Below are positions 1 through 9,687 of a DNA stretch of 64,000 bases, piece by piece (the stretch's first letter is position 1; every line of letters begins with the position of its first letter). Below the pieces are notes generated by a model that saw only the letters and a list, made by a program, of their open reading frames with translations, had not been told where the DNA came from and made no database searches. Both the position numbers and the translations under genes were made by a program. Source of the stretch: Agelas oroides (taxonomy: Eukaryota; Porifera; Demospongiae; Agelasida; Agelasidae); contig OX422184.1 of the NCBI GenBank assembly GCA_949130485.1, positions 7,110,655 to 7,174,654 of the forward strand. The letters run 5' to 3'.

Positions 1-1542
1 TGTATGTAGTTTTTGAAGGATTATGACACTTTTAACAAACCAAATCTGAGAGGGTTGGTCATCCTGGTATGAATGCATGGACTTGGTGACACCAAAATAA
101 GGCATGAACATACAATATCTGTGGTTGGCTTACTATGTTGCTAAAAAGCCACAGCATCACTTCCTCTAGAATATATTCTATGTATTTCCCTCAGGTATAC
201 ACTGTATAATATCATTTCAGAATTCCGAAGAATCATGTGCAAGGTGAGCAATTTGTCACATTCCCAGACTCTCCCCAGTTCAACAAAAACTGAACAGTGG
301 TGAAGGCCTGGGAATGAGGCTAATAAAATGTAGCAAGCTCCCCTTACTTAAACTGAAGGGGAAGTTCAGGAAGATCTCGTCACGTGACACAGTGATATAG
401 GTTAAACAAGGGTGCCTGATGAAGAATCTCAAGGTCCTAGTTGTAATATCTTTTCAAAGGACTACAAACTAAGGCGTTCAAATGGCAGTGTCAATACAAC
501 TTGAGGTTGGTCAACTTATATTGACTGGGCACCACGCCTCATCTGATAGCATCACACTTGATGAGATCTTGAAAGGCCTTCCCTTTTTGTATACTGCAAG
601 TGGTCAAAAGCTGGAGATGAGAATGGCCTGGGAACGAGGCTAACATTATCACATCAAATCTATGTTGAACTAAGCCTGGGCATATCCTTGTTCCTAGGCT
701 CTCCCCGCTAAGGAGGGGTGAGTCTGGGAACAAGGCTAGCCTATATAGTCAGACATGGCACCTAATGGGTAACATACTGATGTCATAGCCTACAGTTGTT
801 GCAGAATGAAATGTGCCAAATTGATTCAGAGTACATTCAAACGTCGAATTTCTCCTGTTTCTGCGTCCTCGTGGCCGCGATCCGGGTATTTACCACTCCC
901 ACACACAGTCAACCATCTGTACCACGGAACTGTGGTCGCTTTGCGCGCTCGAGTTGCTTCTTGTGGCTGCGCAAACGCTTTTTGTGGACCCACTCCAGCT
1001 CTCGAATTTAACTTTCATGATGTCATCACTGAAATAGGAAATGTATTCCGTAAATAGGACTTCGGTTGGATGGCTACGCGACATGTACATAGTACACTGG
1101 TCTAAGCATGTGGCATTTATCGATCAGGCTTCCTTTTCGGTACCAGAGGACTCAGGAGACAGCGCAAGAGTCTTCCTGTTAAGGAGGGTGGCAGGGAACG
1201 TGTCCATTGCACTTTGAGTCAGTGAAAACAAGATTAATGATTTTTCTCTAATTCTTTTCTGGAGGTGCTTGCTTGTGTGTGATATACTGTACAGAGTACT
1301 ATCAAGCTGAGCTACATAGTACCTAGCTATATGGATATTGTGTTAGTAGTAGTCTACTTCAGCTCAGACATCACGACACAGCTGTATTTCAGCTAGCTGG
1401 ATAGAAATAAGGCTTGCTAGCTATTATATGCAACGCAACAACGCAGATTGCTAATTCACTTTTTGTGGTTGAATGTCCGACATAAGCAGTATAGTCCACC
1501 AGTCCAGTCCAGTGCAGTGATTGTGGACGGCTGTCTATTGAC
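1..1542. other. No gene seen; MITE remnants
   Basis: I see no convincing exon here. The stretch holds ends of the Mutator-type MITE family that starts TAGCCTCGTTCCCAGGC. Partial copies lie near 248-325, 628-645 and 688-740; the last folds back on itself around a short GC-rich loop. Open frames near 800-1090 lack family resemblance and overlap one another on both strands. Confidence 0.5.
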
Positions 1543-2163
1543 ATGACTCCACTCCATTGACAGATGGTGCAGGTGGTACTCTTTTATCGAGTTACGCTTC
1601 CAGCTCCAGCATGTCAAGGCGGAGAGCATCAGCAGCCTACCACAATTCCTCAACGATCCATCAGGCGAAAGACGTGGAGAGGAGACATCACTGTACTCAC
1701 TGCAGGACATAGCTGAACATTTCGGAGTGAACTGGCGAAGAATTAGGGACGACATGAATGTAAGAAACCACAAGCAGGTGAATGACAAGATCACCACTGC
1801 TTGCGTGCAGCACATATGTGACCCTAACCCAGCAACCTCCAGCCCAGCAACCTCCAACTCAACCATTGCCAAACTGCATTCACTATTCGAAACTACAATC
1901 ACAGGGCTGCATATCAAGGAGGCTAGCGGTATACCACACTGTTTGGAGTATTTGTTTTAAATCTTGCAAATGAACTCAAAAAAATACCTAACTGTCGCTT
2001 CCTATCAGATATGGAATTTGCTGTCATCACGGATTCATTGAAATCCAAAGTAAAACCTGCCTGTGATGGAGCCATTGTTGCACTCCTAAAATCATATGAC
2101 CAAAAGCCAATACTATTCTATGAGTACAAACCAGTAGCAGATACCCAACGTGATAGTGTCAAT

Positions 2164-2860
2164 TGTGTTGTGAACCGGTATCAAATAATCGGTTATTGAC
2201 TGGTTATTTACATTGTCGGTTAGTTATTGACTAATATTTTAGTAACCGGTTATTGCCAGCGCTACTGCGCATACGTATGAGGTGCTGCATGTGTAGGTAG
2301 TTAGTCTGTAGTGTCAGTTGCGTTCTGGCTGTGTGCAGTCTCGCCTTAGTACGGCAGAGCGTGGGGAAGATATCGTTGCACCATCAGCTAGAAGCCCCCG
2401 TATGGAAGTATTTTGGATGCGTGATGGACCTCACTACTGGAAAGGCAGCAATTGGAGAAAGAGCTACGTATAAGTTGTGTCGAGTCGAGGTCGCTCACTC
2501 AGGAGGAACATCAAAAACCACCTACGTTCCCACCATCGCCTCGAATACAGAAATCTGTATGGTGATGATTTGGGAAGCTGCAAAGAGGTTTAAAGCCAGC
2601 TAAAGATGGATGTATTTTATAAGCAAACTCATACTGTGGAGAAGTTGTCCTCGAGTTCGGCGTGAGCCCAAGAACTGACTAGCCCCGTTGTAGACTTCGT
2701 CATCCGCGACTTAAGGCCAGTGAACATTGTTGACAGTGTGGGATTTCTCCATTTGATGGAGGTGGCTGAGCCCCCATACCTGCCAATTAACCAGTCAATA
2801 TCCAATTATGAGGCTTCCAATAACCGGTTATGATAAAGAGGACAAGGTTCACAGCACTAA
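2164..2860 (+). mobile_element. hAT element, non-autonomous/decayed, with target duplication
   Basis: About 0.7 kb inserted in the nuclease-like exon. The flanks repeat AGTGTCAAT (2155-2163 and 2860-2868), an 8-9 bp target-site duplication typical of hAT. The ends form imperfect inverted repeats (TGTGTTGTGAACC at the left; TAGTGCTGTGAACC as the reverse complement of the right). Motifs of the type ATAACCGGTTATT recur near both ends. The interior encodes remnants of a ZBED-type hAT transposase. Confidence 0.75.
2380..2790 (+). pseudogene. ZBED-type hAT transposase fragment
   Basis: The frame from about 2385 reads VWKYFGCVMDLTTGK, then a C-x2-C pair (CRVEVAHSGG). The zinc-finger histidines are found only after a one-base frame change near 2505 (NHLRSHHRLEYRNLYG). 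That makes a BED zinc finger split by a frameshift. From 2606 another stretch reads MDVFYKQTHTVEKLSS, then VVDFVIRDLRPVNIVDS. This is the region after the BED finger in ZBED/hAT transposases, just before the catalytic domain. Stops and frameshifts show it is dead, and the DDE catalytic part is absent. Confidence 0.7.
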
Positions 2861-3233
2861 GTGTCAATCATCAAGACCTCATGGAAGTACAAATTCAAGG
2901 ATACTGCTGCCTCTGTCAACACAAAGTTCCTACAGTCATACACTGTTTGACTGACTTGTCCCAATGGTATTATTTTAAAGATGAAGTAAAATCTTCCAAG
3001 CTGAAGATATCATGGTACAAAAGTATCAGTGAAAAAGAGCTAAGTCTAGAATCACATCACAGTTTTCTACATCCTGTTGTTTTGGACATTCTGACTGAGC
3101 AAGTTTTTTTTCCGTAAGTGTATTACCGTATAGCCGGTTAATTTCGTGGGTGCAAATTTTCGTGAATTGATCAAAAGATGCCTCAGCACAAATTTTCGCG
3201 AATTAAAGTTTCACGGTCTCACACGTCGTCATC

Positions 3234-3485
3234 ATGAATTTCTATTTAGCGCACAACTACAGTGGAGAAGCAAACGTGCGAATGTTACCAATGGAGACTT
3301 TTGAAGCAGAAAGCTGCGTTCGAGGCTACCACACATATAGCGCTGTTTGGGTAGCAACAGTTGGAGAGCAACTGCAGTGTGTACAGGAACGTAGAAATGC
3401 AAAAGATCCATTTGCAGTGGCAATGGAGTACTCCGAGGAGTACTGGCCTACCTCTCTTCTTTGGGGGAAGACTGTTCACCCCTAG
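3234..3485 (+). CDS. HIRAN-like domain protein fragment
   Basis: An ORF of 83 residues whose middle reads ESCVRGYHTYSAVWVATVGE, then LQCVQERRNAKDPFAVAM. The order G-Y-H-x-Y-x-x-V-W, then a G-E-x-L-x-C step, then N-x-x-D-x-x-A-V-A is the pattern of HIRAN-like domains in transposon-linked invertebrate proteins. The C-terminal half (VGHLPR-type motif) is missing; the ORF runs into the palindromic junction with the opposite-strand fragment. It is probably part of a transposon, not a host gene. Family call from remembered motifs. Confidence 0.5.
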   Translation: MNFYLAHNYSGEANVRMLPMETFEAESCVRGYHTYSAVWVATVGEQLQCVQERRNAKDPFAVAMEYSEEYWPTSLLWGKTVHP

Positions 3486-3518
3486 CTCTTCATTGTCTGA
3501 GTCTAGTATGCTCGCTTC

Positions 3519-3728
3519 TCACTTTCGTCTTAGCTCCATCAGGTAGGCTTTCTTCAGCGATTGCACCGTACTTTCACTCAATGGGCTTTCAAACTCTTGG
3601 CTGAATTTGCGCACAGCTGCAGTATTTCCCTGTTCTGCAGCGTACTTGCCTGTTTTCGCTCTCAGTTCATCGCTGATCTTCTTGTAAGGCTTTCTCTTTC
3701 TGCCATGCTCGCCAGTGTTCTCCTTCAA
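3519..3728 (-). CDS. Helix-turn-helix N-terminus of a DDE_3-type transposase
   Basis: A 69-residue minus-strand ORF reads RAKTGKYAAEQGNTAAVRKF followed by LSESTVQSLKKAYLMELRR. This is the DNA-binding N-terminal region commonly found in front of DDE_3-type transposase-like proteins of invertebrates. A catalytic part of that kind of protein lies elsewhere in the window (39594-40530). No catalytic domain follows here, so this is a fragment. It lies convergent to the HIRAN-like ORF. Confidence 0.55.
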   Translation of the reverse strand: MKENTGEHGRKRKPYKKISDELRAKTGKYAAEQGNTAAVRKFSQEFESPLSESTVQSLKKAYLMELRRK

Positions 3729-3986
3729 TATGGCTTCACCCTCTTTGTGTTCTTCAATACGGCTTCAACCTCTTTGTGGCTGGTGTGGGAATAGTATAGC
3801 TGACAGACCACCTTTCGGGTCTGGAAATCGATTTAGGAAACGATAGACATCTAGAACTTTGCTTTACAATGACAGACTTCTAAAAATGACACTCGATCTC
3901 TTTCACGTGTTACTTTCCACAGACACTAAAATTTTTTGCGGGAAAAAATTTTCACGAATCGGTCCAGACACGCGAAAAACGCGAAA

Positions 3987-4016
3987 ATGTGTGTGCGTGC
4001 GTGCGTGCGTGTGTGC
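3987..4016. repeat. GT-rich microsatellite
   Basis: Short GTGTGTGCGTGCGTGC tract followed by a small GC-rich inverted repeat (GGGGCCCACACC / GGTGTGGGCCCC-like) at 4018-4040. Confidence 0.8.
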
Positions 4017-4233
4017 TGGGGCCCACACCCCTGTGGGGCCCTTGTAGGAGGGTCTTTTTAAAAGTCTTCGGCATTGATTGGGGAGAAGTTATTGATGTGT
4101 CACATATGGGCAAAATGCAACAACCTACTATTAGTAATATAATAACCTCTTTTTGAGTCCTGGGTTCACCGTCCACTATCTCTACTTGGTGCCTTTCCAG
4201 GATGGTGACTTCAGGACACTTGTTGTCTTGCAG

Positions 4234-4749
4234 AGTACAAGATGTTTTGGACAGGTTCAGCTATCTAGAATACGAAGAAACAGAGTATGCTATAAGGGGC
4301 ATACTGGTCGACAGATTAACACTCCTGGGAGGAAACCTGCCTGGAGAAAAAAATACACGAGGCACTTACAAATTGCCTATCGCATGATGGAAATTTCAAT
4401 GTTTCAACATGGGAGGACATTCTTCAAAGAGTCAAATTGGTGACTGGGGGGCCCTCCAGCTGGAGGAGCAAGTCCAAGCGACTCCGATGATGAGGGGGGA
4501 GATCCATCTTCCTCACACAGAGCCATACCTCGCACATCATTCTTTACTGGCATACAGTCTTCAAAATTAACTTCACTGCTGTTTGAGGTATACAACAGCT
4601 GGAGTCTGGCACAGGGCTCTTTCCACAATGACAGGGTGAAACTCTATACATCGGCCCTCCTGAAATTGGGCCTGTTCACTTGGGACAAACTGAGTGTTGG
4701 CATCAACTGCAAACAATGCACACCAAATGCTACATTGAAGCATTAAAGC
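4234..4749 (+). pseudogene. Downstream exon of the nuclease-like gene, frameshifted
   Basis: A polypyrimidine tract and TTGCAG precede 4234. Joining to the exon ending at 3113 restores a codon and enters an open frame reading VQDVLDRFSYLEYEETEYAI. The frame breaks near 4384, continues one base over as DGNFNVSTWEDILQRVKL, then breaks again at the G6 run near 4446. It goes on through a Ser/Asp-rich stretch (PSDSDDEGGDPSSS) and a longer tract ending NCKQCTPNATLKH with a stop at 4747-4749. Three consecutive coding-like frames without long overlap indicate one ancestral exon with two indels. I do not recognise the domain. Confidence 0.45.
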
Positions 4750-4883
4750 GATATATAAGAGTGGCGACGATGTGGATGAATTTCTCATTACTGGAGTTAT
4801 GGACGTGGGCGTGGTGGACAGTGAAAAGTTTGGCCTCAACAGCAACTGATTAAAGTTTGTCAAACCCCTCCTACTAACTGTTA

Positions 4884-5530
4884 ATGGCAAGAGTTAACGG
4901 TGTGGACATCACCAGTGGTGAAGGTGATTTTGAAAGGCTTGCATACAAAATTGTCGATGCGGCCATTCAAAGATCAAGACCATCCACTAGTGTCTCCATC
5001 CCACAGGGAACTATGGCATCCTCAGTTCTCACAGGGGCACTGAAACGGGTAGCTACACTGTCAGGTCAGCAGCTACTGATAATCGTGCTTGAAATAGATG
5101 TGAAGTTTAGTGGACCCCAACTGCAGCAGCTCCTAGTACAGTTGAAATCGTGGGGCAGCGACAGCAAGCTTGCCCAGTTCATCATTGTGCTATCCTCAGC
5201 ATATACAGCACTTGGCCTAACTACCAGCATCGGTGAACTGAGATCTCAGTTTGTACCCGTAGCCGATTTAAATGACGCAGAAGTGGAAGAATTTCTTCAA
5301 TCAAAATTTCCAAATGTATCAAAAGGTACAATTGACCACATTTGCAAACGTGTAGGGAACAGAATTTTGAATTTACAGGAGGTGACGGTCATTACAGAGG
5401 CTCTGACACAGAAAAATCCAACTGAAAGGGATTTGTTAGTCATCACTGACCAATATGCCGATAAAAAGGAGATCGAACACACAGGAGCATTAAATTTCTT
5501 TTTAGACAATTTTGAAAACACATGGTGTTT
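4884..5530 (+). pseudogene. 5'-truncated P-loop NTPase-like gene, cut by a MITE
   Basis: From ATG at 4884 the frame is open to the MITE boundary. It is a clear paralogue of the NTPase at 37.7-39.1 kb. Shared landmarks are the Walker-B-like strand (LLIIVLEID here; VIVLEMD there), QLKSWG/QLKTWG, IVLSSAYTALGL/IVLSSSFTALGL, DHICKRVGNRIL/DRICKQIGFRIL and the C-terminal GALNFFL. The Walker A half is missing, so the start is only the first ATG of a remnant. The homologous sequence stops at about 5525 where a MITE begins; the ORF runs on to 5675 in MITE sequence. It cannot be a working ATPase as it stands. Confidence 0.7.
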
Positions 5531-6304
5531 AATTGGGGCGAGCCTGAGTGAGCCCCACACTAGCGAGTCGAACGGTGGAATTTTCATATATTATTATTAT
5601 ATATCTGTCGTACGTATTCCGTATGTCTGCTTAGACTGTAATTTAACGCAACCGCGCGCCGTGTGGGGACAATAAGTAACATTTTCGCTCTGACTTTTCG
5701 GAACGAGCATTGTTTTTCAATGGGCGAAGACGGCAAAGAGAGAGAGGCTTGGGAGGAGTAGCTGGAGCGTGAAAGTTTACTGTAAGAGGGCTGCAATTTG
5801 TGAAGACAAACCTGGCTACTTACAGAACGCAGATGGCGGTGGAGATTCTTTTGACAGTTGAATAGCTGACGGTATATTTACACTGCTGTATATAGCAAAC
5901 TCATGCACCAGCATAACCTGTGCAACATAATACTACCAGAAACTGTCCTTGAAGCAACATTGTATATACACTACAAACCTAATTTAACCTCTGAAGTGTT
6001 CCTACACACCCCCTGCATCAAGCAGTACACACCCCCACTTATTAAAACCATGTCTTTACTCTATTAAACTGCATGGGAAGGTGTATTGCCCCGGTGATTT
6101 AACAAAGCGCCTTATTTTAACACAGCTCAACCATCAACGAGTCATCCATACTTGCACACCTGCATACAAGAGACGAAACAACAGCATTGCACAACAATAC
6201 TTTCACAGTTGTGATGTAATGTGTGCTGACTACTATTACCCATCCATGTGGTATTCGACTGCTCGCTCAGGCTCGCCCCAAGATGCCTTGCATCTACACT
6301 AGTA
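5528..6304 (+). mobile_element. MITE family B, copy 1
   Basis: Left end AATTGGGGCGAGCCTGAG and right end the reverse complement of CTTGGGGCGAGCCTGAGCG (near 6265-6285). Inside are a TCATATATTATTATATATC tract just after the left end and degenerate Arg-rich coding sequence (around 5700-5760). The 3' part is roughly 85% identical by eye to the copy at 9688-10575. It interrupts the NTPase-like gene. No exact target duplication could be assigned. Confidence 0.7.
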
Positions 6305-7208
6305 ATATTCATTGCAGATAATACAGCACCACATACTCAATGTAAACAATGTGGGACCTTGGAATGCAATTAAGCACCTTCACTATCTCGGTACCAATAC
6401 AGGTCGTCTCCCAGCTAAACTCAGATTACACCAATGTGTTACAGCGGGCTTGGACGTCAACTCTAATTCACCGCGACAGCTGTTGCATAGCACTCTGAAA
6501 GGTGGAAAGAAGGGATGCACAGTAACTTACAACTTACTTGAGGCAAGCTAAATAATAATAATAAGCCTTCATACTCGTACCATTCAATAGCCTCGTACCC
6601 AGGCTCCGCCCCTGCCAAAAAATGGGGAGAGAGCCTGGAAGATCTGATCATGTGCCCCGTGACGTACTATGTGTGGTTTTATGTGCAGTTTTGATAATCA
6701 AATTATCGCCCAAGCAGTTTGGTGGTGGCGGTAAATAGTCCGGGATATATGGCTGCTTATGGGTTTTGATTCATGTTACAAAAGTTATAGCTTACATTTG
6801 TAGTGTGAAGATTGTCCTGCACCAACAGTGCAGTTTAAGCAATAAGCACTGGGGCTAGAAGGCTTGGTCAAAGGGCTAGGAGAGCATCGCTTAGCCTCGT
6901 TCCCAGCCTCCCCCCCCCCCCCCCCCCCCCTCTTGCTAAGGAGGGGGAGAGCCTGGTACATTTTACCACGTGCGTGATGCCAAGGGTAGACATGATGTAG
7001 ACATGACTTAAATGCATGTGGGCACACACGGAACCCCGCGACTAGTTCTACATGGACAACTATACACACCAAGCGTTGAGTGTGTAGTCGGTTGAACAAT
7101 ACGTGAAATGCAGCTGTTAGTTCTGCAAATTTTCACCATTTTCCGATTACGTCATGCTCACGTGAGAAAAGATACCAGGCTCTCCCCGCTTTTCCGTACT
7201 GGAAGCGA
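6305..7208. other. No gene; MITE fragments and poly-C
   Basis: Holds a piece of MITE family D near 6395-6460 (matches 13905-13970) and the left end of a Mutator-type MITE at 6590-6720, whose sequence recurs at 48393-48500. A second Mutator-type MITE runs about 6893-7224, with a C homopolymer of about 20 bases at 6910-6930. Short ORFs here fall inside these repeats. Confidence 0.6.
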
Positions 7209-8075
7209 CGGAAAGCTGGGCTGGTAAAAGAAAATTGGAATTCAGTGATGTAGCGTCTGTGGAGCAGCCAGTAGACAGTGCATCTGTGCATGGTGTAGTG
7301 AGTTTCATTTCTCCAATCAAAGTGTCACAGAGAGGAGGTGATTATTTCAGTGGAACACTGAGTGATGGTAAGGCAACAATCAAACTTGTTGGTTTCAGGG
7401 GGGCTCAGCAGGCCAAAATAAAAGAACCGATGGAGAGAGACCAGGCGGTTGGTATTGGATGATTGCCAAATAAAAAAGGTAAAGAGAGGGTCCAATATCG
7501 AGCTGGTACTTAAACAAACCATAACTATTTGCCCTTCCCCAAGAAATGCAAGGTGGAACTTAAGGGTGAAGATGAAACAATTTTGCTTGAGGAGCTGCTC
7601 AGGCAAGGACACGTCGCCTTGACTCAGACACCAGCAAGTCTCCTTGAAGATGAGGGCTATCAAATGTGCACTCACCAACTGCAATGGTATGGACGAAAAT
7701 TTATCATACAGGGTTCACTCTACAAAACACACACACACACATACTCACACTGTAGGATACCCAGATTGTATATGCTCCAGATGCTCAGAACTCCACAACA
7801 ATAACAAGTGCAGAAATCGTTGCAGCTCCGGAACTAGATAAATACAAGGGTTGTCTCTGTTGTAAGCTAGGGTTGAACCTCTTGACTCGGGACTTGGACG
7901 ATGCCCAAAGGAGGATTGACAAATGTTCCAAAAGTATGATGTGTGCCCTGAGCATTTACCTGCCAAACTTATGCTCTCGAGTGTGTCAGGCTTAGTGTCC
8001 CTGTATATGTATGGGCAAACTCTCTTGGAGATGGCTGGTGTGAAAGATGGTGAAGCGACTCAGGAGATTCTACTT
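7209..8075 (+). pseudogene. RPA-like OB-fold gene, degenerate
   Basis: The frame from 7235 reads VDSASVHGVVSFISPIKVS, then DYFSGTLSDGKATIKLVGF, the strand pattern of a single-stranded-DNA-binding OB fold. After frame changes a later part (7530-7690) continues as PKKCKVELKGEDE. Around 7830-7960 there is a Cys-rich stretch (KGCLCCKLGLN ... KCSKSMMC) like the zinc ribbon in the C-terminal OB fold of RPA large subunits. It is followed by LMLSSVSGLVSLYMYGQ and a clean end at GAG|GTATGA near 8075. A second OB-fold exon of the same kind lies at 44511-44742. Such RPA-like genes occur in hosts and in some DNA transposons (for example Helitrons). Frameshifts suggest this one is not intact. Start unknown. 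Confidence 0.5.
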
Positions 8076-8091
8076 GAGGTATGATTTCATG

Positions 8092-8306
8092 GCACCTTTT
8101 GTTGAGGATGTTAAGACCTTGTACTGTAATGGATTAACTGTTTCTGTTGGTGGTGTGGACCATGTCCTTCATGGTGGACTTCTGGATTTTATAGCAGACA
8201 ACCTTGCAGCCCATTTAGTGGGCGGATTTAAGCAGAGTATGTCCTTTGCTCTCCGTATATGTAGAGGGTGTATCATGACTGTGACTTACAACTCCCAGAA
8301 TTCATA
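8092..8306 (+). pseudogene. Fragment of a transposon-associated protein
   Basis: Reads VGGVDHVLHGGLLDFIADNL followed by AAHLVGGFKQSMSFALRICR. The G-D/A-D-N-x-A-x-x-x-x-G-G-F step followed by CRxC is familiar from large transposon-linked proteins of corals and sponges; I cannot name the superfamily with certainty. The fragment is fused after the OB-fold exon. A duplicate of the flanking sequence at 8910-8990 lacks it. Confidence 0.35.
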
Positions 8307-9687
8307 AAGTGTGCTGGTTATCATGTTACTTAAAAGAATTTTTATTCTTCCAACATAATGTGTGAGCCCCAGGATTTACCACCATGGTGCAATTTTTATT
8401 CTTCCTATGCAGCTTCTGTGAGCTCACAGAATGGACCGCATCCTGCAAGGAAGCAAATGTATATGCAGGTAGCATGCTATCTGTTGTAGGGAGCCCAACG
8501 AAGATGAGCGTTAACCCAAAAGTACTATGTGGACCTTTTGGGAAATGGTAGAGACTGCCTTCATTGTATTCAGTTTTGAGTAATAATATCCTGCGGTTTT
8601 CTTGTGTGTTGTATTCAGTTTTGAGTAATAATATCCTGCGGTTTTCTTGTGTGTTTTCTTGTGTGTGTGGTTGGTTCAGACTTTGGGGGAAATTGATGGA
8701 ATAGTACATGCACACTTGAGTGCTTCCCACCAGCCAAGTTACAGGGGGGTAGGACAAACTCAAGTGCACTTAGCACAAAAAAAAAAAGAGTGAGTGGGAT
8801 ACAGCACAAAAATACAGAGTGAGAGAGCTAACACCAGGTACCAATCAGAGAAAAAAGCGAGACATTTCAAAATAATTCAAAAAAAACTTTGACTAGGGCC
8901 GCAAACAAAATCTGGTGAAGCGACTGAGGAGATTCTACTTGAGGTACCTGTCTTCATGGCTGTGACTTACAACTCCCAGAATGTGATAACTGGAATTACT
9001 TAGCGAGCTCGATGATCATGATACCAATGTATTTCAAAAGAGCCTCATTGACCAATACCAGCATAGGCCACAAGACCTCAGTCCATGTGTCTAGCTGAGT
9101 TTGCTGCCACTTATGTGGCTATTTTATTTAATCTTGGCTATCCTACCAAAGTAGAGCTGTTGAGAAATGAAGTAGAAGAGTTCATGATGCCTTTGAATTG
9201 CAGCATCGCTTCGGGTGACTGGGGCTGCACTTGTGATGCTATCTCTGAATGTATACCAGACCAATCCTTATTGCTACTACTAGCTTCATGGCTTCATTGT
9301 GAAGCTTTGGATAATGTCTCATACTACATCATAAGTCGTAAAATTTTGCCTTAGCAGTTTCTCTAGCTGCTGTGGAAAGAAATCCATGAGTGGAGACTTA
9401 CTGTTGCATTCATCCATATATTACAAATTCTCACAGTTGATGTCCAACTCATGTCTGTTTGAGACAGTAAGGTGCTTGCAGTTGGTGAAATCAAATTCAG
9501 TGGAGAGGGGTTGTAGAATTGGCGTACATGGTAAAAAGCAGAAAGTGCCTTATCACTGTAAGTTGCACGGCGATGAATGTTATAAAGATCTCACAGGAGT
9601 GTGAGATGGCGCCTTACAGTAGTAGCCACCAATAACAGCTTTACATTTACCATGCGATCATTCTTTATTACAACCCAAGTGGAAAGT
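8307..9687. other. No confident gene; short duplications
   Basis: Contains a 45-bp unit repeated twice (8564-8653) and, at 8910-8990, a copy of the OB-fold exon end joined to downstream sequence. A short open frame at 9085-9350 (GYPTKVELLRNEVEEFMMPLN) looks coding-like but has no recognisable relatives. Otherwise AT-rich and unremarkable. Confidence 0.4.

Larger units (their letters stand above)
1543..3113 (+). pseudogene. Decayed PD-(D/E)xK nuclease-like gene, 5' exon (interrupted)
   Basis: A long coding-like exon in three pieces. Piece 1 (about 1543-1930) is open and reads LQDIAEHFGVNWRRIRDD near 1700-1755; I do not recognise that domain. A frameshift near 1930-1940 leads into piece 2 (to 2163). 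Piece 2 carries an aspartate (CDG) followed about 18 residues on by E-Y-K (FYEYKP near 2120-2140), the spacing expected of a PD-(D/E)xK nuclease core. A hAT element with a target duplication interrupts it, and the same frame resumes at 2869 with QGYCCLCQHK and a Trp/Tyr-rich C-terminal part. The exon ends at 3113 in phase 2 before a GTAAGTG donor. The phase matches the acceptor at 4233. This resembles C-terminal nuclease domains of Crinkler-type proteins. The family assignment is inference; the broken state is seen directly. Confidence 0.5.
3122..3990. mobile_element. Composite DNA transposon-like unit in an intron
   Basis: The ends carry similar AT-rich subterminal motifs with CG steps: CAAATTTTCGTGAATTG and CAAATTTTCGCGAATTAAAG at 3155-3212, and related inverted sequence around 3930-3985. 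Between them lie two converging coding fragments, a HIRAN-like domain on the plus strand and a helix-turn-helix transposase N-terminus on the minus strand. They meet near a palindrome, GAGTACTCCGAGGAGTACT (3426-3444). The unit sits entirely inside the inferred intron 3114-4233. Element ends are approximate and I could not define a target duplication. Confidence 0.4.

Noticed and set aside
8326..8769. 147-codon minus-strand ORF with repeated TQENRRILLLKTEYN
   Set aside because: The repeat comes from a 45-bp tandem duplication; no other evidence of coding.
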